Below are positions 7,667 to 16,347 of a DNA stretch of 32,728 bases, piece by piece. The position numbers and the translations under genes are program-made. The DNA comes from Anaerovibrio lipolyticus (GTDB lineage Bacteria; Bacillota; Negativicutes; Selenomonadales; Selenomonadaceae), in NCBI RefSeq assembly GCF_021531495.1, contig NZ_JADYTY010000025.1, positions 1 through 32,728 of the forward strand, in the 5' to 3' direction. How positions within the stretch are numbered: position 1 is the stretch's first letter; each line of letters opens with the position of its first letter. The notes beneath the pieces were generated by a model. That model had not been told where the DNA came from and made no database searches. It was given only the letters and a program-made list of their open reading frames with translations.

Positions 7667-8881
7667 CTATTCCTTTTTATTTTCTATTGCAGCCTCAACC
7701 TTATCTGCTGGCATTGCCTTTGGGTTGATAGTATGATATTCCCCTGTAAGTATCGCTTCAATTCTATGCGCAAAGGATTCTGGAGAGAATTTTTTTGCTG
7801 CCTGAGCCAAGCCCTGAGCATAGTCATTTACTTTATCATCATAGGTATTGATAAACGTCTCCAATATCCGCTGCAAATCTCCCATGTCTCCGCTTTTGAA
7901 AGTCATACCAATATCAAACTTGGCAAAAACCTCTGGATTAATATCATTGCTAGCCACTACGGGCTTCTGAAAGCCAATTGCCGTAAATAGCATACCACCC
8001 CAATGATATAAATATCTTGGTGCGGAATATGGCATCAAAAGCACATCAATTTCTGCTAAGGCCTTTTGCCACTCTGCCCCGATAAGGCCCTTGTGCAAAA
8101 ATTCTATTTCTGGATGTGCTTTATATTCCTGAATTATCTGTTCAAAATCCTCAGCATCCTCTGGATGCATAGTAGAGCCTTGCACCAAAAGCCTTACCTT
8201 ATGCGTATAATTTCCTTTAACATAAACCTCCAGGAAATCCCGCAATCTTTTTTCCCTGCGATATTGTCCAAAAAAACCTATGGTCAGCACATCTTTTTTT
8301 TCTACCGATGGGACAAATTCTATATCCCTAGCGGTATAGGCAGGAGGATAAATTGTATAAATATTTGGCAGTTTATGACCAAAAATATGATTAACAAAGG
8401 TCAAAACCACCGGCTTAATATTTTTATATGGCAGCAGTTTTTTTGCTTCCCTTAAAAATTTTGGTGCTTCCTTGGGATTTATTCCATGCAACACAAAAAT
8501 AATTGGTATATTGCTGCGACGGAGAATATTTTTATTCAATGCCCGTAAATAACGATATGTTGAGGTTGGCACAATCAAGGCATCAATATCTTTGCGGTAG
8601 GCAGCTTCATAAAGCTGGGCATACCACTTCTGACGGTTATATTCTCTTTTCATGGCATAAAATAATTTTTTCACGCCACGCACATTGGAGTAAGAAACTA
8701 CCTCTCCGCCCAGCTTCACTACAGGTACCTGATAGTCAAAATTAAACTCAAAATTCTCTGGTACATAAAAGCTGACTTCATGGCCTCTTTGCTGCAGCTC
8801 CTCCACCAAAATACGGTCAAAATCAACCTCATGTCCGCCTGGAGTCATTATATTCTCAAAAATCCCGATTCGCACAGGCAC
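7667..8881 (-). CDS. GT4-like (GT-B fold) glycosyltransferase
   Basis: The protein, about 404 residues, has GT-B architecture. The N-terminal RIGIFENIMTPGGHEVDFDRILVEELQQRGHEV is an acceptor-domain start. The C-terminal domain contains VLTIGFFGQYRREKRLRDFLE, then IEFLHKGLIGAEWQKALAEIDVLLMPY and PRYLYHWGGMLFTAIGFQKPVVAS, the donor-binding EX7E-like zone with the first acidic residue unclear. The open frame extends upstream into gmhB, so the real start must be internal. GTG 8881 lies 5 bases after AAGG and GTG 8875 is an alternative. The stretch IIFVLHGINPKEAPKFLREAKKL resembles transferases of variable sugar clusters. Substrates are unknown; its position between heptose synthesis and waaE fits core assembly. 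Confidence 0.75.
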   Translation of the reverse strand: MPVRIGIFENIMTPGGHEVDFDRILVEELQQRGHEVSFYVPENFEFNFDYQVPVVKLGGEVVSYSNVRGVKKLFYAMKREYNRQKWYAQLYEAAYRKDIDALIVPTSTYRYLRALNKNILRRSNIPIIFVLHGINPKEAPKFLREAKKLLPYKNIKPVVLTFVNHIFGHKLPNIYTIYPPAYTARDIEFVPSVEKKDVLTIGFFGQYRREKRLRDFLEVYVKGNYTHKVRLLVQGSTMHPEDAEDFEQIIQEYKAHPEIEFLHKGLIGAEWQKALAEIDVLLMPYSAPRYLYHWGGMLFTAIGFQKPVVASNDINPEVFAKFDIGMTFKSGDMGDLQRILETFINTYDDKVNDYAQGLAQAAKKFSPESFAHRIEAILTGEYHTINPKAMPADKVEAAIENKKE

Positions 8882-8892
8882 CCCACCCTTAT

Positions 8893-9396
8893 CTAATCTA
8901 TATTTTCTCTTACACATGCCAGCAGGCTGCCGCCTGTATACAGCACTCCTTGAATACCAGATTTTTCCCCGGCTTCTACATCTCTTGGGCTGTCGCCTAC
9001 CATATAGGACTGGGCTGGCTCTATATTCATTTCCTGACAGGCCTGCAGCAGCATCCCAGGCTGAGGTTTGCGGCAGCTGCACTCCTTAGCGTATGCTGCC
9101 ACCTTGCCCTGGGGATGATGAGGACAGTAATAGAAGGCATCAATAGGCTTTGCTCCCTGCCTTGCCAATTCCTCATTCATCCACTGATGAAGCCTCTGCA
9201 CCTCAGCCTCGGTATAGTACCCTCTGGCCACTCCGCTTTGATTGGTAATGACCACCACCAGATACCCCTGCTGATGACAATATTCTATGGCTTCCACTGC
9301 CTCCGGTGTCCACTGAAAATCCTCTGGCCGATAGAGATAATGCACATCCACATTCAAGGTGCCATCCCGATCAAAAAACACCGCTTTATTTGCCAT
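8893..9396 (-). CDS. gmhB: D-glycero-β-D-manno-heptose-1,7-bisphosphate 7-phosphatase
   Basis: This HAD-superfamily phosphatase of 167 residues removes the 7-phosphate from D,D-heptose 1,7-bisphosphate in ADP-heptose synthesis. Seen are the nucleophile motif FFDRDGT at 7-13 (D9, D11), ITNQSG at 50-55 (motif II), the zinc-binding loop C91-x-H93 with C106-x-C108, K110 of motif III, and VGDSPRD at 133-139 (motif IV). The start ATG 9396 overlaps the end of hldD by 11 bases and sits about 10 bases after GGCGGA. In-frame starts further upstream (9429, 9414) lack a site. It follows hldD and precedes the GT4-like gene. The length matches the histidinol-phosphatase-like GmhB family. Confidence 0.93.
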   Translation of the reverse strand: MANKAVFFDRDGTLNVDVHYLYRPEDFQWTPEAVEAIEYCHQQGYLVVVITNQSGVARGYYTEAEVQRLHQWMNEELARQGAKPIDAFYYCPHHPQGKVAAYAKECSCRKPQPGMLLQACQEMNIEPAQSYMVGDSPRDVEAGEKSGIQGVLYTGGSLLACVRENID

Positions 9397-10369
9397 ATTT
9401 AAAATATCCGCCATTGTCCAAGAAATCACAATATTCCTTAACAGCGTCCTTCATATCGTAGAAGCCCTGATCATAACCTGCTTCCAACAACTTAGTCTTA
9501 TCTGCCTCAGTAAAGCACTGATATTTGCCCTTCAGCACCTCTGGGAACTCTCTATATTCAATATGTCCCTGTCCCATAGCCTCAATAACAGCCTCTGCTA
9601 CCTCATTATAAGAATGAGCATGACCGGTACCGCAGTTATAGATACCGCTTGGGCCCTGCTGCTGCCAGAACCAGAGATTTACCTTGACAACATCCTTGAC
9701 ATAGATAAAGTCACGACGATGCTCGCCATCACCATATTCACCATAGCCCTTGAACAGACGGCAAACGCCCTCTTTCTTTACTTGATGATACAGCTGGTAG
9801 AAAATAGAAGCCATATTGCCCTTGTGATGCTCCTGTGGCCCATAAACATTAAAATACTTCAAGCCTACAATCTGGCTCTGGGCATAAGGCATCTGCTGGC
9901 GCACATAGCGATCAAAAAGCAGTTTGGAGAAGGCATATGGATTCAAAGCATCCTCGCACTCATCCCCCTCACGGAAACCATTTTCACCACCGCCATAGGT
10001 GGAAGCAGAGGAAGCATAGAGGAAAGGAATTCTATGATCCATGCAGAAATGCAATACAGCCTTGGAATACTCATAGTTAGCCTGCATCATGTAGTTTACA
10101 TCGTATTCCATAGTATCGGAGCAAGCTCCCTCATGGAAAACAACCTCTACATCACCACCATCAATATCCTCATGCAAAATAGCCTCAAGAAAATCATCCT
10201 TGTACATATAATCCAGGAACTGCAAACCACGAAGATTGCGATAGCTCTGATTTTCCTTTTTGCGGTTATTCAAATCATCAACAATCAAAATATCCTTACG
10301 GCCCTGACGATTCAATTCCTTAACAATATTACTGCCGATAAAGCCGGCACCACCAGTTACAATAATCAT
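9386..10369 (-). CDS. hldD: ADP-L-glycero-D-manno-heptose 6-epimerase
   Basis: The 327-residue extended short-chain dehydrogenase converts ADP-D,D-heptose to ADP-L,D-heptose, the donor for core heptosyltransferases. The dinucleotide-binding GGAGFIG is at 6-12, ASSASTYGGG at 119-128 supplies the catalytic Ser/Thr, and the YxxxK pair is Y145 and K149 within NPYAFSKLLFD. NVYGPQEHHKGNMASIFY and GEHRRDFIYVKDV are family-specific. Its ATG overlaps the stop of rfaE1 (ATGA), showing tight translational coupling, and its own end overlaps gmhB. Length and motifs match RfaD/HldD closely. Confidence 0.96.
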   Translation of the reverse strand: MIIVTGGAGFIGSNIVKELNRQGRKDILIVDDLNNRKKENQSYRNLRGLQFLDYMYKDDFLEAILHEDIDGGDVEVVFHEGACSDTMEYDVNYMMQANYEYSKAVLHFCMDHRIPFLYASSASTYGGGENGFREGDECEDALNPYAFSKLLFDRYVRQQMPYAQSQIVGLKYFNVYGPQEHHKGNMASIFYQLYHQVKKEGVCRLFKGYGEYGDGEHRRDFIYVKDVVKVNLWFWQQQGPSGIYNCGTGHAHSYNEVAEAVIEAMGQGHIEYREFPEVLKGKYQCFTEADKTKLLEAGYDQGFYDMKDAVKEYCDFLDNGGYFKYGK

Positions 10370-11373
10370 TTGTCCTCATGCTCCTTTTTCGTCAAAACAT
10401 TCTGCAATTCTGCATTGCTAACAGCATAGGTTCCCAGCTTGGCTACTACCACGCTGGCGGCCAAATTGGCTAAATATGCGGACTCAACAGGCTTTAATCC
10501 ACCGGCAATACCCAGGGCAAAAACAGAAATCACTGTATCACCTGCACCAGAGACATCAAATACCTCCTGAGCCTTAGTAGGAATATGTACAATTCCTTCC
10601 TCTGGCTGTATCAAGGACACACCATGCTCGGAACGGGTAGCCAATACATTGTGGATAAAATACTCGTCCATAACATACTGAGCGGCCTGCTCAATGTATT
10701 CATCTCTATTGCGAATAGGCCTTGGCTGTACGGCATTCAGCTCCTTGAAGTTTGGCGTAATATAATCCGCACCGCCGTATTTGTCCCATTCCACGCCCTT
10801 TGGATCCACAAACACTGGCACCGCCATATCTCGACAGGCTTGAATAACACTGGTGCACACCTCATCGGTGCAGGCTCCCTTGCCATAATCTGAAAGGATT
10901 ACCGCATCCAGTCCCTGTTGCAGCATATGCTCCACATAATCTATTAAGCGCTGAGCATACTGCTCTCCTACTGGCTCTGTATCCTCAAAATCCAGTCGCA
11001 GCATCTGCTGATGCCCACCAATAACCCTTAGCTTGGTAGTAGTAGGAGCATCCCGATGAATAATGCCCTTGTAATCAATCCCCCTGGAGGTAAATTTGTC
11101 CATCAAGGTCTGACAGTGATAATCATTGCCTACAAAACCAGCAATATAGGTTTTGCACCCTAACAAAGCCAGATTATGAGCCACATTGGCACTGCCGCCC
11201 ATAGTATCCTCAATACGCAGGACATGATTAATAGGCACCGGTGCCTCTGGAGAAATTCGGCTAACCTCTCCATAGTAATATCTATCCAGCATTACATCTC
11301 CCACTACCAGAATTCTGGTCTTGGAAATGCCATTAAGCACAAAATCCAACAGCTTATCCTTATGTACAGTCAT
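10366..11373 (-). CDS. rfaE1: D-glycero-β-D-manno-heptose-7-phosphate kinase
   Basis: The 335-residue PfkB-family kinase corresponds to the N-terminal domain of E. coli HldE and phosphorylates D,D-heptose 7-phosphate at C1. It shows ILVVGDVMLDRYYYGEVSRISPEAPVPI at 21-48 (written as one block of the HldE start), TMGGSANVAHNLALLG at 57-72, LSDYGKGACT at 160-169 and the catalytic DVSGAGDT at 273-280 with D279 as base. It lacks the nucleotidyltransferase domain, which is a separate gene here (14669-15136). ATG 11373 lies 13 bases after the preceding GT9, and the stop overlaps hldD. A second, longer kinase of the same type lies at 15170-16327, so one of the two may have a different substrate. This one has the standard size. 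Confidence 0.93.
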   Translation of the reverse strand: MTVHKDKLLDFVLNGISKTRILVVGDVMLDRYYYGEVSRISPEAPVPINHVLRIEDTMGGSANVAHNLALLGCKTYIAGFVGNDYHCQTLMDKFTSRGIDYKGIIHRDAPTTTKLRVIGGHQQMLRLDFEDTEPVGEQYAQRLIDYVEHMLQQGLDAVILSDYGKGACTDEVCTSVIQACRDMAVPVFVDPKGVEWDKYGGADYITPNFKELNAVQPRPIRNRDEYIEQAAQYVMDEYFIHNVLATRSEHGVSLIQPEEGIVHIPTKAQEVFDVSGAGDTVISVFALGIAGGLKPVESAYLANLAASVVVAKLGTYAVSNAELQNVLTKKEHEDK

Positions 11374-11386
11374 ATTATTCTTCCCT

Positions 11387-12562
11387 TCACAGACTGGCCT
11401 CTACCACTCTGCACGCATAATTACCATATTCCACTGACATTTTGCCAGCCATCTTGCCATATTTATCCAACAGCTCCCACACATATTTCATAACCAGCTC
11501 TGGGGTAATCTTTTTCATACAAGCCAGATTAGCCTCCCCAGCGTGAGGACATTGATGTATGCCACAAGGGTGACAGCTAACTGGCGCCTTGATGAGCACA
11601 TCCCGGCCATCATAGGGATAAAATCCCGGCACTGGAGATGCCCCAAACATAGTTACCACTGGCACATGCTGAGATACACCTACATGCATAGGGCCGGAAT
11701 CTGTGGTCAGAAACAGGGCACACTTCCGCAATAAGGCTCCCAGCTCCGCCAGGGATACCTTCCCTGTAAATACCTTGATAAGAGGGCTATTTCCCTGCTT
11801 CATCAAGCTGCGGCATTTGTTCACCATCTCTATATCCATTGGGCCACCAAAGAAAGCCACAGCATAGCCTTTCTCAATCAGCTCATCTGCACATTGAGCA
11901 AAATAGCTGTCCAGCCATCTTTTAGTTTCCCAGCTGGCGCCAATATTAAAGGCTACCACCTGCTGAGCTGGGGCAAAATTCTCCTGCCAGAGCTTTTCTG
12001 CTTTCTCCACAGCCTCCTGAGGCAGCCACATTTCCAAGCCACCATCGTCGATTTTTTTCACCCCTACAGCCTGCTTCAACACCTCCAAATGAGCATGAAC
12101 CTGATGCTTCCAGCCAGGCACATAGCGATGAGGTGGCAACAAGCCCCAAGGCCCTCTGCCTATGTGATGGGCCACAGAAGGATTCTGCATAACCTTATCA
12201 AAAAACAGTCCAAAGCCTGGCTTGGCATAGCCTACAATGGTATCAGCACCACTAAAGGCCGCAATGGCTGAAGCTCGTTCGTTACGATGAAGATTGATAA
12301 CCAACTCAAAATGTTTTTTGCGGATTTCTCCAATATATTTAATAAAATTGGTCAGCTTATCGTCCTTACCCTTTTTGTCAATCAAAAGGCATTCATCAAT
12401 ATGCTTGTTACAGCGCACCAAATCCGCCAGCTTTTTGTCTACCAAAATAGATATTTTAGCCTGAGGATAATTGGCGCGGAGAGTTCTCAATACCGGCGTA
12501 GCCAGCATCAAATCCCCTATATGCATCAGGTTGATTACCAGAATATTTTTATAATTTCTCAT
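11387..12562 (-). CDS. Family-9 glycosyltransferase (heptosyltransferase-like)
   Basis: This is a GT9 of 391 residues, longer than its neighbours because of an extra segment around FFDKVMQNPSVAHHIGRGPW (near 130-160). The N-terminal KNILVINLMHIGDLMLATPVL is the acceptor loop, VVAFNIGASWETKRWLDSYF begins the donor domain, and TDSGPMHVGVSQHVPVVTMFG binds the nucleotide sugar. The C-terminal cysteines CHPC..C..C follow. The true start is ATG 12562, sharing one base with the stop of the previous gene (TAATG); the longer open frame has no site. It lies between a WaaF-like GT9 and rfaE1. Substrates cannot be read from the sequence. Confidence 0.9.
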   Translation of the reverse strand: MRNYKNILVINLMHIGDLMLATPVLRTLRANYPQAKISILVDKKLADLVRCNKHIDECLLIDKKGKDDKLTNFIKYIGEIRKKHFELVINLHRNERASAIAAFSGADTIVGYAKPGFGLFFDKVMQNPSVAHHIGRGPWGLLPPHRYVPGWKHQVHAHLEVLKQAVGVKKIDDGGLEMWLPQEAVEKAEKLWQENFAPAQQVVAFNIGASWETKRWLDSYFAQCADELIEKGYAVAFFGGPMDIEMVNKCRSLMKQGNSPLIKVFTGKVSLAELGALLRKCALFLTTDSGPMHVGVSQHVPVVTMFGASPVPGFYPYDGRDVLIKAPVSCHPCGIHQCPHAGEANLACMKKITPELVMKYVWELLDKYGKMAGKMSVEYGNYACRVVEASL

Positions 12563-13596
12563 TACTGCGCCATCACCTTCTCCAAAGCCTGCCATACCTG
12601 CTCCAGCTTAATCAGCTCCATGCACCTGTTGTTGCTGCACTCACCCTTGCCCCAGCAAGGAGAACATTCCTCGCCTCTATATACAACCTGGCTGTTGCTG
12701 TTGCAAGGCCCCCAAACAACTGGATCCGTAGGGCCGAACACCGCCACAGTAGGACATTGCACTGCCTGAGCCATGTGCATAGGGCCAGTATCTACAGAAA
12801 TCATGGCTCTGGCTCTCTGCAAAAACACCGCCAGCTCTGGTAGATTCAGCGTCCCGGCCAAAACCCGCCCTGCTGGCAGTCGTCCTGCCTTGGCCATAAC
12901 CTCCAAAACAGTTTTCTCCCCCGGGCCGCCAATTAAATATACCGGCTTTTCTGCCTCCAATTTTCTTATCAGTTGCAAAGCCAAAGGCAGGGGTAAATTC
13001 TTTCTTTCATAGCTTCCCATAGGGCAAATAACAAAATACTCACCCTTATCTGCCAAGGACAGCTCTTGAGCTTTGACCTCAAAGGAAGCAATATTCTCCT
13101 GAGAAGGAGCCAAAGCCAAGCTATAATCCTCTGTGGTAAGGCCCCAAGGCTTCAATACTTCCAGATGATTTTTGGCTTCATACTTGATACCTTCACGCAT
13201 ATGGCTAGCCGCCCAGGTCAGAAACCAGCCGGCATGCTGAGCATCATAGCCCAGTCGATAAGGAATCCCTGCCAGCCTGGCTACCGCAGCCCCCCGCAGG
13301 GCAAAATTCATGCAGATAGCCAAATCAAACTTCTCCTGCCGCAGCTCCTGAGCCATTTTCCACATACCGCCCAGTCCCTGATGGAGTCCCTTTTTGTCAT
13401 AAACTATGGCCTTATCAATAGCAGGCAGCATTTCTGCCACCGGCTTGGTCAAAGGCACTGTCAGCATAGAAATTTCTGCCTGGGGCCATCTTTGACGCAC
13501 TGTTCGAGTCAAAGGCCCTGCCAATATCACATCTCCGATAAAGGCCAAATCTATAATCAATATTTTTTTGATATTTAATTTATTTATATCTGGCAT
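12562..13596 (-). CDS. LPS heptosyltransferase family protein, WaaF-like (GT9)
   Basis: The 344-residue protein is a full-length GT9. KKILIIDLAFIGDVILAGPL at 10-29 is the acceptor-binding GD loop, FVICPMGSYERKNLPLPLAL begins the donor domain, and MISVDTGPMHMAQAVQCPTVAVFGPTDP is the donor signature, followed by a CSPCWGKGECSNNRC cysteine cluster. It comes directly after the heptosyltransferase I gene (8-base gap), so it is a good candidate for heptosyltransferase II, but six GT9 genes share the cluster and I give no symbol. ATG 13596 follows GGGATAGGAGTTTTT, a good ribosome binding site. It shares one base with the next GT9. Confidence 0.9.
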   Translation of the reverse strand: MPDINKLNIKKILIIDLAFIGDVILAGPLTRTVRQRWPQAEISMLTVPLTKPVAEMLPAIDKAIVYDKKGLHQGLGGMWKMAQELRQEKFDLAICMNFALRGAAVARLAGIPYRLGYDAQHAGWFLTWAASHMREGIKYEAKNHLEVLKPWGLTTEDYSLALAPSQENIASFEVKAQELSLADKGEYFVICPMGSYERKNLPLPLALQLIRKLEAEKPVYLIGGPGEKTVLEVMAKAGRLPAGRVLAGTLNLPELAVFLQRARAMISVDTGPMHMAQAVQCPTVAVFGPTDPVVWGPCNSNSQVVYRGEECSPCWGKGECSNNRCMELIKLEQVWQALEKVMAQ

Positions 13597-13604
13597 AAAA
13601 ACTC

Positions 13605-14630
13605 CTATCCCAAATATGGCTTCAGCTTTTCCTCCACCATAGCTGGCGTAATCCTATCCAGACAGTCAAAACCCTTTGGACAGGCTCTTTTCCAGCAATA
13701 CTTACAGCTTCGAGGCACCTCTATGGCATTCTCTAGCTGACCATAAGGGCCATTTCGATTAGCATCAGTAGGGCCCATAACCATAATAGTAGGGGTTCCC
13801 AAACCAGCAGAAAGATGTACCGGCCCTGTATCGCCACCTACTGTAGCCTTAGCTTCCTTAATCACATAAGCCAGCTGCCGCAAGGTAGTTTTGCCTACCA
13901 TATTCACAGGTGGAAATTCTGCCGCCCGGCTAATATCCTCCACCAGCTGTTCATCCAAGGCACCACCGCCGATAATCACCGGCAAATATCCCTGCTCTGA
14001 CAGCCAGTCTGACAGCTTAGCATAATAGGCCACTGGCCACCGTTTATTGGGCCAATTAGCCCCTACTGCCAGCACCACATAGGGAACATCCCCCTTACAG
14101 CCTGCTGCATAGAGATAGCTTCTGGCCATCTTCCCATCCTCTGGGGTAATATTAATAGGAAATTCTACCTTATCAACACCACAGCCCAAAGCTCTGGCCA
14201 CATCCAAATATCTTTCTACTATATGCCCCTGAGCATTAGGCCCCACTACTGGACGAGATATTTTATCGCTTAGCTCCCGCATATTGCAGGTTCCCAGCTT
14301 TACAGGCGCCTTGGAGCACCAAGCAATAGCTGCTGATTTAAACAACCCCTGCAAATCAAGAACCGCATCATATTTGTGCTGATTCAGCTTTTCTCTAAAG
14401 GGGCCAAAATTTTTCCAAAAGCCTGCCAGGCTTTTGAACTTTTTCTTCTCAAAAACTATAATCTCATCAATGTAGGGATTACCCTCCAGCAGATTATAGG
14501 CAGGAGGCTCCACTACCCAGGTTACCCTTGCCTCTGGATAGGCTTCCTTCAAAGCATAGGACACCGGCAGGGCATGGATTACATCCCCTATGGCACTTAG
14601 CTTAACCACCAATACACTTTTGATATTCAT
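13605..14630 (-). CDS. waaC: LPS heptosyltransferase I
   Basis: The 341-residue GT9 protein most resembles heptosyltransferase I, which adds the first L,D-heptose to Kdo2-lipid A. Typical blocks are VLVVKLSAIGDVIHALPVSY at 6-25, VTWVVEPPAYNLLEGNPYID, YDAVLDLQGLFKSAAIAW (the LQGL(I/F)KS block marks the WaaC group) and TVGGDTGPVHLSAGLGTPTI. CKYC..C..C lies near the C-terminus, with DCLDRITPAMV after it. ATG 14630 follows GGGAGTTATGGG. It lies 38 bases downstream of rfaE2 and 8 bases upstream of the WaaF-like gene. The WaaC assignment rests on the LDLQGL block and on gene order. Confidence 0.88.
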   Translation of the reverse strand: MNIKSVLVVKLSAIGDVIHALPVSYALKEAYPEARVTWVVEPPAYNLLEGNPYIDEIIVFEKKKFKSLAGFWKNFGPFREKLNQHKYDAVLDLQGLFKSAAIAWCSKAPVKLGTCNMRELSDKISRPVVGPNAQGHIVERYLDVARALGCGVDKVEFPINITPEDGKMARSYLYAAGCKGDVPYVVLAVGANWPNKRWPVAYYAKLSDWLSEQGYLPVIIGGGALDEQLVEDISRAAEFPPVNMVGKTTLRQLAYVIKEAKATVGGDTGPVHLSAGLGTPTIMVMGPTDANRNGPYGQLENAIEVPRSCKYCWKRACPKGFDCLDRITPAMVEEKLKPYLG

Positions 14631-14668
14631 CCCATAACTCCCTTATACTATAGCCTCATACAGCTATC

Positions 14669-15136
14669 CTATTTTTGTCCCTGTATTTTGGCAATAACAT
14701 TGGTGGTAGAGCGTCCTGCCACCAACTGTACCAGCTCTACCTGACCACCATAGCCCAGAACAATCTGTCCCTCTGGCAAAGTTTCAATGGTATAATCTCC
14801 ACCCTTCACATATACATCAGGGTGAACCTGCTGAATCAAAGCCTCTGCCGTAGGCTCATCAAAGAATACCACATAATCTACAGACTTCAAGGCTCCCACA
14901 ACCTCTGCTCTATCCAGCTCATTGTTAATGGGGCGTTCCGGCCCCTTAAGGCGTCGCACGGAAGCATCTGTATTCAACCCCAGCACCAAGCAGTCCCCAT
15001 AGGAACGAGCCTGCTGCAAATATCTCACATGACCAGCATGGAGAATATCAAAACAGCCGTTGGTAAATACCACCTTCTGACCGCCATCCCGCAAAACCTG
15101 ACAGAAATCAGCGATTTTACTTCTATCTACAATCAT
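14669..15136 (-). CDS. rfaE2: D-glycero-β-D-manno-heptose 1-phosphate adenylyltransferase
   Basis: The 155-residue nucleotidyltransferase equals the C-terminal domain of E. coli HldE and makes ADP-D,D-heptose from heptose 1-phosphate and ATP. VVFTNGCFDILHAGHVRYLQ contains the HxGH ATP-binding signature (H33, H36), LGLNTDASVRRLKGPERPIN at 53-72 is the RfaE2 hallmark, and YVKGGDY and VAGRSTTNVI close the active site. It follows the long PfkB kinase by 33 bases, so the kinase and transferase genes here look like a split HldE. ATG 15136 is preceded by GGAGATAGAAGG. Confidence 0.95.
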   Translation of the reverse strand: MIVDRSKIADFCQVLRDGGQKVVFTNGCFDILHAGHVRYLQQARSYGDCLVLGLNTDASVRRLKGPERPINNELDRAEVVGALKSVDYVVFFDEPTAEALIQQVHPDVYVKGGDYTIETLPEGQIVLGYGGQVELVQLVAGRSTTNVIAKIQGQK

Positions 15137-15169
15137 CCTTCTATCTCCACTATTTAATGGTAAAAAATC

Positions 15170-16327
15170 TTATGCTTCATAGCCTAGCTGACGGAACCGC
15201 GCCTCCAGCTCCTGGGCATAAACCACAGAGGTACCCATTTTGCGCACAGCAATACCCGAAGCCTCATTGCTAAGCTGACAAGCCAGTAATGGCTCCAATC
15301 CAGCAGCCAAGCCCAGAATTACTGTAGCTACACAGGTATCACCAGCGCCAGAAACATCATAAACCTCACTTTTGTCTGTTACAGGAATATGGCTGACCAA
15401 AATATCCCTATCCTGATAGCTAATCAGTTCCTGTACCACAGACAGCCTGCCAGTCTGACGCTTTACCACCAATTTAACTGTCAATCCTTCTCTAAACTGA
15501 CCAGCCTCCCCAGAGCCTGAAACTTCCTGAGATTTTAAGTAGTCTGCTGCCTCCTGAGGAGATATTATCTGGAACAGACTCATGCCATCCTCACCTCTGG
15601 TAATCAAAGCTCCCTTGGCGGACATCTTTACCAACAGCTCACAACCTCCCTGCACCAGCTCTTCTTCGGTAGCCAAATCCCGGCCAATAGCTGCTGACAG
15701 CTCCGCATCATTCTGTTTGATATAATCTACAGTTTTAAACCGGAGAATATCATAGCGTGAATCCACAATAGTAGGAATATTATGCTCCTGACAATAGGCA
15801 AAAATCTGTCCTAACAGCTTGTCCGTAATGGTGCCGCTGCCATAGTCGCTAAGCACCACCCCCTTGACCTGTGGCAATACCTGCTTTAAATATTCCTCCA
15901 GCTGCTGCTCCTGAGCTTTGCCCATAGGCTCCTTGGACTCCTTGTCCACCCGCACAATCTGCTGGCTCACAGTGGTCCTGCCTCCTGCCACAATTCTGGT
16001 TTTGGAAATTGTAGACCTATTGGCATCCTTAATAAAGCCTGATACATCCACAGACTTTTCCTGCAAAATACCAGACAAACCCTTGGCAGCATTATCATCT
16101 CCCACCAAGCCGGCGGCAAATATTCTGCCACCTAGAGTAGCACCATTATTAATAACGTTAGCTGCACCACCAGCCACGATTTTTTCTGTTGACTGCTCCA
16201 ACACCAAGACTGGTGCCTCTCGTGAAATTCTAGCAATGGTACCATAGAGATAGATATCTGCTATCATGTCTCCCAACACCAGTACCGGCTGTCCAGACAG
16301 CTTCTCAATTGCCTCCAATGGTGTCAT
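15170..16327 (-). CDS. Second, longer PfkB heptose kinase (HldA/RfaE1-like)
   Basis: The 385-residue PfkB kinase clearly belongs to the HldE kinase group: VLVLGDMIADIYLYGTIARISREAPVLVLE at 15-44 (quoted as a block), VAGGAANVINNGATLGG at 51-67, LSDYGSGTIT at 159-168 and DVSGAGDT at 324-331 with D330 as base. Compared with the other kinase at 10366-11373 it has about 50 additional residues (roughly 255-310, QEVSGSGEAGQFREGLTVKL and onward) between the GMSLF strand and the catalytic motif. It stands between lptD (20-base gap) and rfaE2, the order kinase then adenylyltransferase as in fused HldE. Either it is the main heptose kinase, or it acts on another sugar phosphate. ATG 16327 follows GGAAGGATGTATGTAG. 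Confidence 0.85.
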   Translation of the reverse strand: MTPLEAIEKLSGQPVLVLGDMIADIYLYGTIARISREAPVLVLEQSTEKIVAGGAANVINNGATLGGRIFAAGLVGDDNAAKGLSGILQEKSVDVSGFIKDANRSTISKTRIVAGGRTTVSQQIVRVDKESKEPMGKAQEQQLEEYLKQVLPQVKGVVLSDYGSGTITDKLLGQIFAYCQEHNIPTIVDSRYDILRFKTVDYIKQNDAELSAAIGRDLATEEELVQGGCELLVKMSAKGALITRGEDGMSLFQIISPQEAADYLKSQEVSGSGEAGQFREGLTVKLVVKRQTGRLSVVQELISYQDRDILVSHIPVTDKSEVYDVSGAGDTCVATVILGLAAGLEPLLACQLSNEASGIAVRKMGTSVVYAQELEARFRQLGYEA

Positions 16328-16347
16328 CTACATACATCCTTCCCATA

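Noticed and set aside
9359-10429. 356-codon open frame on the plus strand
   Set aside because: Antisense to hldD, which carries all the expected catalytic motifs.
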